A stretch of DNA of 64,000 bases. Source: Bacteroidota bacterium (lineage in GTDB: Bacteria > Bacteroidota > Bacteroidia > 2-12-FULL-35-15). The translations under genes and the position numbers were made by a program. The stretch covers positions 243,220 through 307,219 of the forward strand of contig JAFLBF010000002.1 of the NCBI GenBank assembly GCA_017303895.1, read 5' to 3'. How positions within the stretch are numbered: position 1 is the stretch's first letter; each line of letters opens with the position of its first letter. The notes below the pieces were generated by a model, which was not told where the DNA came from, made no database searches, and worked only from the letters and a program-made list of their open reading frames with translations. Below, one piece after another: positions 1 to 5,724 of this stretch.

Positions 1-321
1 TGTTGGATAAGACATCATTCTTAAAAATAAATCATTAAGAATAATAATGGTTCCGGAATTTACGCCAATTAAATAAACCTTCTCTTTTGTTATTGTCGCA
101 ACGGCATTGAGTTTTGTGTTGTAGATAAAGTCAAAATATATTACCGGAGGATCTTTTACAAGGCTAGTGTGCTGTCTAAAACTTTCTATATATTTTTCAG
201 CTCGTTCTTTATAAAGATTAAATTTAGCTTTAAGACCATCTTCTAAAATATTTGTATTAAATAGTCCGCCTCTGTCTGCAAACGTTTTCTCAAATAATAA
301 TTGTAATTCTTTTTTGTCCAT
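1..321 (-). CDS. Unrecognised protein, 3' end outside window
   Basis: The minus-strand frame opens with ATG at 321 (MDKKELQ...) and stays open to base 1, giving 107 N-terminal residues. The C-terminus lies beyond the left edge. The visible part has no signal peptide. It is a mixed charged/aromatic helix (about residues 1-50) followed by beta-like hydrophobic stretches (VIYFDFIY, KVYLIGV, TIIILNDLF). I do not recognise the family. The frame is real in character, because codon use matches the neighbours and the frame is free of stops throughout. The next gene on the same strand starts at 1122 and ends at 493, so this could be a downstream member of that unit, but the 170-base gap argues for its own promoter. 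Confidence 0.6.
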   Translation of the reverse strand, partial: MDKKELQLLFEKTFADRGGLFNTNILEDGLKAKFNLYKERAEKYIESFRQHTSLVKDPPVIYFDFIYNTKLNAVATITKEKVYLIGVNSGTIIILNDLFLRMMSYPT

Positions 322-451
322 CGGGTATGGAAATAATTACTGCTGACATTTCGCTATACGTATTGCTGATATTTTTCACTTGTACGGCTAGCCTTTTAGC
401 TAAAATAAGAAAAATTTAACTGTTTAATGGTTAAAATTCAATATTCCTGCC

Positions 452-475
452 TTTGCAGGTGTTATCACCTGCAAA
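452..475. repeat. Perfect inverted repeat between genes
   Basis: TTTGCAGGTG (452-461) and CACCTGCAAA (466-475) form a perfect 10-bp stem around TTAT. It lies 17 bases after the stop of the DUF1801-like gene (minus strand). No run of T follows on either strand, so it is not a classical intrinsic terminator. It may be an mRNA 3'-end stabilising hairpin or a dispersed palindrome. Confidence 0.55.
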
Positions 476-492
476 ATGTTGCATAAAGGTTA

Positions 493-1122
493 TTATTCCA
501 GAAACCCTTTTCCTTTCAGGATATTCGGGATGCATTTTTCAATACGTGAAATACGTGTGGCAGATTGTTTGGCGGATGAGAAATGAAGTAAGTATGCTTT
601 TTGTCGCCCCGGTGTTAAGGCTTCAAATGCTTTTTTTAAAGCGGGTATTGCTTTTAGTTTGCTTTTAAATTCTTCGGGAACAGTATATTCTTCTAATTTT
701 TTAGGTGTTACTTTTAATCCTGCTTTTTCAATTTCAATGGCTTCAAAAACATAGGCTTTTAAAACTGCTTCCAGTTTTTGAATGGTCTTCACATCCGTAA
801 AACGGATCACTTTAGCTGATTGTGAATTTTCCCCGGGAAATTGTAAGATCTTCTCTTCATCTTGCAGTAAAGCTCCTTTGAAAAAACTCAATACACAGTT
901 TTCCTTAAAAGCGCCAATAATAATGATGTTATGTTTTTGGTAAGTATACACCGGAACGCCCCATTTGATCTCTTCGTTCAAGCCACAATCGAGTGCTATT
1001 TTTCGAAGCAGTTTTAATTCCTGTGTCCATTTATGCACTTTGCATTCGGGTGTTCCACCTAGTTTGCATCGTCCGCAGCCTTCTGCTAAATAGTTATCTA
1101 CTTGTGGATTGGTACTGATCAT
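493..1122 (-). CDS. DUF1801/YdeI-like protein
   Basis: A 209-residue protein. An N-terminal DUF1801-type domain (about 5-120) contains EIKWGVPVYTY and a hydrophobic IIIIGAFKENCVLSFFKG core. A C-terminal YdeI/OmpD-associated type segment contains VPEEFKSKL and LTPGRQKAYLLHFSSAKQ, with arginines near RISRIEKCIP. The second segment is the usual signature of proteins annotated as bacteriocin-protection YdeI-like; the biochemical role is not established. The frame is open further upstream to 1347, but that extension runs through the tRNA-Leu gene and two terminators, so I place the start at the ATG at 1122. An oddity is the cysteine cluster CGRCKLGGTPEC near residue 16, which could bind a metal. 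Confidence 0.8.
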   Translation of the reverse strand: MISTNPQVDNYLAEGCGRCKLGGTPECKVHKWTQELKLLRKIALDCGLNEEIKWGVPVYTYQKHNIIIIGAFKENCVLSFFKGALLQDEEKILQFPGENSQSAKVIRFTDVKTIQKLEAVLKAYVFEAIEIEKAGLKVTPKKLEEYTVPEEFKSKLKAIPALKKAFEALTPGRQKAYLLHFSSAKQSATRISRIEKCIPNILKGKGFLE

Positions 1123-1188
1123 TTTTGGTTCAATGAATGAATAGTCTAAAATAAATAATTTTTGTAGAAGGGGAGTGAGTATAAAATA

Positions 1189-1215
1189 AAAAAGCCCTCC
1201 AATGGAGAGCTTTTT
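1189..1215 (-). terminator. Intrinsic terminator, copy A
   Basis: On the minus strand the stem AAAAAGCTCTCC / GGAGGGCTTTTT closes an ATT loop and is followed by TTATTTTA. The only imperfect pair is a G-U wobble on this strand (it would be an A-C mismatch on the other), which supports minus-strand use. Confidence 0.75.
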
Positions 1216-1233
1216 ATTGCGGATGAAGGTCCT

Positions 1234-1263
1234 TCCCGAATCTCCACTACGTTTCGTTCGGGA
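1234..1263. repeat. Palindromic intergenic element
   Basis: TCCCGAA (1234-1240) and TTCGGGA (1257-1263) are inverted arms around a 16-base centre containing CCACTACG. Translated, the region reads ACPERNVVEIREG. Similar ACPER-type spurious translations are, to my recollection, common in Bacteroidota intergenic regions, which would make this one copy of a dispersed repeat family. Confidence 0.5.
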
Positions 1264-1290
1264 CAGGCTTCTCGTAAAGTGATTAAAATA

Positions 1291-1317
1291 AAAAAGCCCT
1301 CCAATGGAGAGCTTTTT
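1291..1317 (-). terminator. Intrinsic terminator of tRNA-Leu, copy B
   Basis: This is the same hairpin as copy A, starting 3 bases beyond the tRNA 3' end on the minus strand. The stem is AAAAAGCTCTCC / GGAGGGCTTTTT with an ATT loop and a T-rich tail. Confidence 0.8.
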
Positions 1318-1320
1318 AAG

Positions 1321-1402
1321 TGCGGATGAAGGGACTCGAACCCCCACGCCTCACGGCACCAGATCCTAAGTCTGGCGCGGCTGCCAATTACGCCACATCC
1401 GC
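1321..1402 (-). tRNA. tRNA-Leu (anticodon UAG)
   Basis: The minus strand folds as a cloverleaf. The acceptor GCGGATG (1402-1396) pairs with CATCCGC (1328-1322) and the discriminator is A at 1321. The anticodon stem CCAGA/TCTGG encloses CTTAGGA, placing TAG at 1368-1366, so it decodes CUN leucine codons. The variable arm is long (TGCCGTGAGGCG), as expected for a class II tRNA-Leu, and the T-arm carries GGTTCGAGTCC. CCA is not encoded. It is 82 nt long, with the hairpin at 1291-1317 directly after it. Confidence 0.95.
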
Positions 1403-1422
1403 GTTTTGATTGAATTGGACGG

Positions 1423-1430
1423 CAAATATA
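1423..1430 (-). promoter_or_regulatory. Putative -7 box of tRNA-Leu
   Basis: The minus strand reads TATATTTG, an exact match to the Bacteroidota TAnnTTTG -7 element, 20 bases upstream of the tRNA 5' end. No convincing -33 box is visible at the usual spacing. Confidence 0.5.
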
Positions 1431-1548
1431 TATTTTTTCTGCCAATTGGAATAGTTTTTAGATATTTTTTTGTTCTGCGGGATTATAAATATCAACATTC
1501 TCAAGCATTTCGTTGATAACATCTTTTTAAGGAAAAGCGAATTAATTC

Positions 1549-1556
1549 TATTTTTG
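1549..1556 (+). promoter_or_regulatory. Putative -7 box of flavin reductase gene
   Basis: TATTTTTG matches TAnnTTTG exactly and lies 17 bases before the ATG at 1574. This predicts a very short leader. No clear -33 element is seen. Confidence 0.4.
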
Positions 1557-1573
1557 TTTGAGATTTTTATTTT

Positions 1574-2473
1574 ATGCTTAGAATTGATCCAAAGGAGGTA
1601 AAAACTTCTGTTTTACATAGTTATTTGCTGGGTGCTGTTGCGCCACGCCCCATCGCTTTTGCCAGTACAATTGATAAGGATGGCAATCCGAACCTGGCGC
1701 CATTCAGTTTTTTTAATGTGTTTAGCGCCAATCCGCCCATTGCTATCTTTTCTCCTGCACGTAGCGGTAGAACAGGCATTACCAAACATACTTACGACAA
1801 TGTGAAAGAGGTTCCTGAAGTAGTGATCAATGTGGTGAATTACGATATGGTACAGCAAATGAGTTTGGCAAGTACTGAATATCCAAAAGGGGTTAATGAA
1901 TTTGTAAAAGCGGGCTTTACACCTGTTGCTTCCGAAATGGTAAAGCCATTCAGAGTGAAAGAATCGCCTGCTCAATTGGAGTGTAAAGTAAAACAGGTGA
2001 TCGAACTGGGCGAACAGGGTGGAGCTGGAAATCTCATTATTTGTGAGGTGATATTGATGCACATCGATGAAAAAGTGCTGGATGCCAATCAAATGATCGA
2101 CCCGAATAAAATTGATCTGGTGGCACGTTTGGGTGGAAACTGGTATAGCCGCACCAATGGAAATGCGTTGTTTGAAGTAGCTAAGCCGCTTCTTAATTTA
2201 GGAATTGGAGTGGATGCTATTCCTGATCATATCCGTCATTCGGATGTGTTAACGGGAAATAATTTAGGTCAGTTAGGAAACATTGAAAAACTTCCTACAG
2301 AAGCCGATATTATGCATTATCTGGCATCGGGTGCTATCAATGAAGTGTTTGAATTATATGGAACCGATCGCAAAAAGTTAGAACATCAATTGCACCATGT
2401 AGCCAAAGGCTTATTGGAAAACAATAAAGTAGAAGAAGCATGGAAAGTATTACTTTCTGTTAATCATAAATAA
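1574..2473 (+). CDS. Flavin reductase-like (FMN-binding split barrel) protein
   Basis: A 299-residue cytoplasmic protein. Residues about 1-190 match the flavin reductase-like domain (DIM6/NTAB type), with the conserved opening GAVAPRPIAFAST, NLAPFSFFNVFSANPP and the phosphate-contact region ARSGRTG. Such proteins bind FMN and reduce flavin or use it in oxidoreduction; the partner and substrate cannot be told. The C-terminal 100 residues (LPTEADIMHYLAS onward) are an extra helical segment seen in the longer Bacteroidota members. It is a probable single gene: a 27-base gap to the DUF3127 gene allows co-transcription. The ATG has no Shine-Dalgarno, which is normal here. Confidence 0.88.
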   Translation: MLRIDPKEVKTSVLHSYLLGAVAPRPIAFASTIDKDGNPNLAPFSFFNVFSANPPIAIFSPARSGRTGITKHTYDNVKEVPEVVINVVNYDMVQQMSLASTEYPKGVNEFVKAGFTPVASEMVKPFRVKESPAQLECKVKQVIELGEQGGAGNLIICEVILMHIDEKVLDANQMIDPNKIDLVARLGGNWYSRTNGNALFEVAKPLLNLGIGVDAIPDHIRHSDVLTGNNLGQLGNIEKLPTEADIMHYLASGAINEVFELYGTDRKKLEHQLHHVAKGLLENNKVEEAWKVLLSVNHK

Positions 2474-2500
2474 GTAAACAATTAAAAACAATTATATATC

Positions 2501-2869
2501 ATGGACATCACAGGAATTTTAAAAGTAAAAGGACAAACACAACAAGTATCAGAAAAATTCAAAAAGAGAGAGATCGTAGTAACGGATAATTCATCACAAT
2601 ATCCTCAACACATTTCTTTTCAGTTGACACAAGATAAATGCAGCATCATCGATAATTACAATGTAGGTGATGAGATCAAAGTTCATTTTAATTTACGTGG
2701 AAGAGAGTGGACCAGCCCACAAGGTGAAACAAAATACTTCAACTCATTAGAAGCATGGAGAATTGAAGGAAATGCAAGTGCAGTAGCATCAAATAACAGC
2801 GGAGCAGGTATGAATGATGTAGCAGCTACTTTCACTGCAGCATCGCAGGAAGATGATCTTCCGTTCTAA
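2501..2869 (+). CDS. DUF3127 family protein
   Basis: A 122-residue protein. Residues 1-90 match DUF3127, an OB-fold-like small domain: MDITGILKVKGQTQQVSEKFKKREIVV is cut here as MDITGILKV...FKKREIVV, followed by FQLTQDKCSIIDNYNVGDEI and HFNLRGREW. The tail (about 90-122) is low complexity, ends in acidic DDLPF and resembles the acidic tip of single-stranded DNA-binding proteins. That resemblance suggests, but does not prove, nucleic acid binding with partner recruitment through the tail. The gene ends 23 bases before a strong hairpin terminator shared with the convergent gene. Confidence 0.85.
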   Translation: MDITGILKVKGQTQQVSEKFKKREIVVTDNSSQYPQHISFQLTQDKCSIIDNYNVGDEIKVHFNLRGREWTSPQGETKYFNSLEAWRIEGNASAVASNNSGAGMNDVAATFTAASQEDDLPF

Positions 2870-2892
2870 GAAAGAATAAAATAATAGAAATT

Positions 2893-2918
2893 AAAAAGGG
2901 TGCGAATGCACCCTTTTT
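2893..2918. terminator. Bidirectional intrinsic terminator
   Basis: AAAAAGGGTGC (2893-2903) and GCACCCTTTTT (2908-2918) form a perfect 11-bp stem with loop GAAT, with A-runs on one side and T-runs on the other. It serves the DUF3127 gene (+) and the YwqK-repeat gene (-), whose stop codon lies at its edge. Confidence 0.9.
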
Positions 2919-3645
2919 AATTTGCTACCAACTCACCGTTGACGTATTTTTCTTCCGTCATCTTTCCCTTCTCATCGTAGTTCTTCCAAAGTCCATCCTT
3001 TTGATAATCGGCTACGGCTTTGTTGTATTTCATGGTTCCTTCGGCTTTGATGGATCCATTCTCATAATATTCTTTTTTTGTATAGATCTTTTTCTTCGGA
3101 TCGATCAATTCAAACAGATCTTGTGGTTTACCATCTTCAGCATAGGAATTTCTTTTGATCAAGTATTCCATGCTTTTTGCACTTTCTTCGGTATAGGAGA
3201 TCTGTCCGTTGTTATAATAGTCGGTCCAAATTTGTTCCGCGCCTTCATAATACGTAATGTCCGATTTCAATTTGCCATCCGGATAGAACAATTGCATATT
3301 GCAACGTTTGAAATCCAGGATCTTGAAGGAACGCTCAATATTCCCGTTCTCATAAAAGTTCTTATAGATCTTTAAATGTCCGTCTTCGTAATAGCCTTTG
3401 TGGATCAGTTTCCCACTTTCATAAAGGTCTTCGATCCATCCCTGGCAGGCATAGCCTTTTTTGTCGTTTCGAACGGAATCACCACCAATTTGAAAATTTA
3501 ACTTTTCATACATGGTAATACCGTATTCGGGGTCAACTACTTTGGCAGCATTGTATTTAGTAGCTTGAGGGATCTGCCCGAAAAATTGAGCAAAACTTAA
3601 TTTTCCTGCAATAATAAATATAGATATGAATAAAATTCTGCTCAC
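2917..3645 (-). CDS. Secreted YwqK/MORN-type repeat protein
   Basis: A 242-residue exported protein. Starting at GTG 3645 gives a clean signal peptide (VSRILFISIFIIAG, then KLSFAQ). The mature part contains at least six short repeats of the form YxNGxI/L or YxxGKL: YESGKLIHKGYY, YENGNIER, YPDGKLKSD, YNNGQISY, YENGSIKAEG and YDEKGKMTEE. This is the YwqK antitoxin-like/MORN-like repeat typical of secreted Bacteroidota proteins of unknown role. The frame is open to an ATG at 3720, but that would overlap the trxB terminator (3708-3736) and bury the signal peptide, so I prefer 3645. The gene lies downstream of trxB and is separated from it by that terminator. Confidence 0.8.
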   Translation of the reverse strand: MSRILFISIFIIAGKLSFAQFFGQIPQATKYNAAKVVDPEYGITMYEKLNFQIGGDSVRNDKKGYACQGWIEDLYESGKLIHKGYYEDGHLKIYKNFYENGNIERSFKILDFKRCNMQLFYPDGKLKSDITYYEGAEQIWTDYYNNGQISYTEESAKSMEYLIKRNSYAEDGKPQDLFELIDPKKKIYTKKEYYENGSIKAEGTMKYNKAVADYQKDGLWKNYDEKGKMTEEKYVNGELVAN

Positions 3646-3700
3646 TAAAAAAGTAGTTTTTTGTAATTGGATGTGAAGATAATAAAAAAAATGATACTGC

Positions 3701-3736
3701 AAAAAAGAAGGCTGTAACACGAAGTATTACAGCCTT
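3701..3736 (-). terminator. Intrinsic terminator of trxB
   Basis: On the minus strand AAGGCTGTAA (3736-3727) pairs perfectly with TTACAGCCTT (3717-3708), followed by CTTTTTT. It lies 22 bases after the trxB stop. Confidence 0.85.
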
Positions 3737-3757
3737 TTATCTTTTAATAGTAGGTGA

Positions 3758-4699
3758 TTAATGGATGCCTTTATCTGCTAGATAACGCTCTGCATCTAAT
3801 GCACCCATACATCCGCTTCCGGCAGCAGTAACTGCCTGACGGTAAATATGATCTTGTGCATCACCTGTTGCGAATACCCCGGGAATATTCGTTTTAGATG
3901 ATCCCGGAATGGTTTTGATATATCCTGTTTCATCCATATCCAACCAACCTTTGAAAATTTGAGTGTTTGGCTGATGTCCGATCGCTACAAAGAATCCGGT
4001 TACATTAATTCTTCTTTCTTCTCCTTTGTTGTTCACTAGAATTGCGCCTTCCACTGTTTTATCGCCCACGATCTCTTTTGTTTCGGTATTGAAGATCACT
4101 TCAATGTTTGGTGTGTTCAATACACGGTGTTGCATTGCTTTAGAAGCACGCATCTCCCCTTTACGAACGATCATATATACTTTAGTACAAAGTTTAGCTA
4201 AATAAGTGGCTTCTTCGGCAGCCGTATCTCCTGCACCTACAATGGCAACATCTTGTCCTTTGAAAAAGAATCCGTCACACACAGCACATGCCGACACACC
4301 AAATCCGTTCAAACGTTGTTCGCTAGGTAATCCTAACCATTTAGCAGATGCACCTGTTGCAATGATCACACTATCAGCAGTAATGGTTGTTTTTTCATCT
4401 ACTACTACTTTATGAACCGGTCCGGTAAAATCTACAGAAGTCACTAATCCCCAGCGGATATCTGTTCCAAAACGTTCTGCTTGTGCTTTAAAGTCTTCCA
4501 TCATTTGTGGACCATGTGTTCCTTGCGGGTATCCCGGGAAATTTTCTACTTCAGTAGTGATAGTTAATTGTCCACCCGGTTGTAATCCTTGGTACATAAC
4601 AGGTTTTAGATCAGCTCTTGCTGCATAGATAGCAGCTGTATATCCTGCAGGGCCACTGCCAATAATAAGGCATTTTACATGTTCAATTTGTTCGCTCAT
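3758..4699 (-). CDS. trxB: Thioredoxin-disulfide reductase
   Basis: A 313-residue cytoplasmic flavoenzyme that passes NADPH electrons to thioredoxin. Visible motifs are the FAD-binding GSGPAGYTAAIYAARA (about 12-27), the redox-active CAVC in SACAVCDG (about 137-140), the NADPH-binding GAGDTAAEEATYLAK (about 155-170) and the C-terminal GVFATGDAQD FAD contact. The length is normal for low-molecular-weight bacterial TrxB. It is a single gene with its own terminator and a putative TAnnTTTG promoter upstream. Confidence 0.97.
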   Translation of the reverse strand: MSEQIEHVKCLIIGSGPAGYTAAIYAARADLKPVMYQGLQPGGQLTITTEVENFPGYPQGTHGPQMMEDFKAQAERFGTDIRWGLVTSVDFTGPVHKVVVDEKTTITADSVIIATGASAKWLGLPSEQRLNGFGVSACAVCDGFFFKGQDVAIVGAGDTAAEEATYLAKLCTKVYMIVRKGEMRASKAMQHRVLNTPNIEVIFNTETKEIVGDKTVEGAILVNNKGEERRINVTGFFVAIGHQPNTQIFKGWLDMDETGYIKTIPGSSKTNIPGVFATGDAQDHIYRQAVTAAGSGCMGALDAERYLADKGIH

Positions 4700-4725
4700 A
4701 AAAATTATCTTTAATTAATTCGGTA

Positions 4726-4733
4726 CAAAATTA
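4726..4733 (-). promoter_or_regulatory. Putative -7 box of trxB
   Basis: TAATTTTG on the minus strand matches TAnnTTTG and ends 26 bases before the trxB ATG. The upstream -33 element is not convincing. Confidence 0.45.
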
Positions 4734-4809
4734 CGATTAGTTTAAAGCAAGTTTTGTGATTTTATTCACATTCCATTAAAAATGAATCACATCTTTAGTA
4801 ATTGAACGA

Positions 4810-5706
4810 CTACTGTGCATAAATCGTATCATAACTGCATCCCATGCCGGCCCACACCCCTAATCCGCCTCCTTGAATATTGGAAAGGATGGTAACAGGA
4901 GATGCAAATGGATTTCCATTGCTACTCATGGCTGCTTCATAGGTTTTATAAAAGTCTTGCGAGGCTTTATCTAAAGTGCTAAATCGAATATAGATCGTGT
5001 CGCCATATTTATAATAGCCTCTTTCTTCTTCCGGCTCATCTTCATAATAAGCTGCTTCGGTTGGGTCGGTCGGACGGAAATATGCAAAGTCAAAAGTTTT
5101 TCCATCAATGAATTTATCATCAAAGGTAGCGCCACTTGGTGCAATGTATCTTCTGTCGAGTATCAATGGATTGCCTTCAAACATTACAAATTTTGTAGGA
5201 CGTTTTACCTGCCAGCGATAGCCATTTCCAACACCTGTTGGATCGCTGAGTGTAGCCCAAGCAAAACCCAAACTGTCTTGTGGTGGTTGTGGTTGCCACC
5301 AAACTGAATCCAGTGCAATAGGAGCAGGGATGGTTGTTGTAGCGGTGTATGTTTTTCCATCGGCAATTACGGTTAAGAAATACGTTTGTCCCGAAATACC
5401 AATAACAGAGCTGCCTACATAGCAAAATGGATTGGAGGCATTAAACACTGTATCGAAAACCAATGTATCTGTGATCACACCATTGGAGACATACACTTGC
5501 GCATTGGTCACCAAAATGTTTGAAAAGTTTACAGCTTGTGTAAGCGGACTGTTACGTGTTACCATTACCTGAGCAAATTTTCCATTCTCTATCTCTCCTT
5601 CGATCACGATCTTGGGTTCACTGCTGGCAATATTCAGATCAATATCTTCTTCACAGGATGTGAGAAAGGTTATGATTCCTAGTAGTGCAAAAAATATTTT
5701 TTTCAT
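4810..5706 (-). CDS. DUF4249 family lipoprotein
   Basis: A 298-residue protein with a lipoprotein signal (MKKIFFALLGIITFLTSC; Cys18), so it is likely anchored in the outer membrane. The mature sequence matches DUF4249: it begins EEDIDLNI...PKIVIEGEIENG and continues through beta-rich segments (TYTATTTIPAPIALDSVWW). The C-terminus carries GGGLGVWAGMGCSYDTI. DUF4249 proteins are regularly encoded with TonB-dependent receptors, as here, where the receptor gene ends 18 bases upstream. They are thought to be accessory surface or periplasmic components, and the substrate is unknown. The two genes form an operon. Confidence 0.88.
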   Translation of the reverse strand: MKKIFFALLGIITFLTSCEEDIDLNIASSEPKIVIEGEIENGKFAQVMVTRNSPLTQAVNFSNILVTNAQVYVSNGVITDTLVFDTVFNASNPFCYVGSSVIGISGQTYFLTVIADGKTYTATTTIPAPIALDSVWWQPQPPQDSLGFAWATLSDPTGVGNGYRWQVKRPTKFVMFEGNPLILDRRYIAPSGATFDDKFIDGKTFDFAYFRPTDPTEAAYYEDEPEEERGYYKYGDTIYIRFSTLDKASQDFYKTYEAAMSSNGNPFASPVTILSNIQGGGLGVWAGMGCSYDTIYAQ

Positions 5707-5724
5707 AGCCTTGAGCTTATTTAA

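Larger units (their letters stand above)
1182..1332 (-). repeat. Direct repeat: tRNA 3' end plus terminator, two copies
   Basis: Copy A (1182-1229) and copy B (1284-1332) are nearly identical over about 48 bases, differing by one substitution and one indel. Each comprises the last 11-12 bases of the tRNA-Leu 3' acceptor arm, a terminator hairpin and the A/T-rich tail. The 54-base spacer holds an unrelated palindrome (1234-1263). Confidence 0.85.

Noticed and set aside
453..668. Plus-strand frame of 71 residues
   Set aside because: It lies mostly antisense to the end of the DUF1801-like gene and starts in a hairpin; no promoter or protein-like features.
1123..1347. N-terminal extension of the DUF1801-like gene to 1347
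   Set aside because: It would translate through the tRNA-Leu gene and two terminator copies; the ATG at 1122 gives a full-length domain.
1146..1445. Minus-strand frame of 99 residues across the tRNA
   Set aside because: It is a translation of the tRNA gene, its terminators and an intergenic palindrome, with no protein-like features.
3646..3720. Extended start of the YwqK-repeat gene
   Set aside because: The extra 25 codons lie in the trxB terminator region and would hide the signal peptide.
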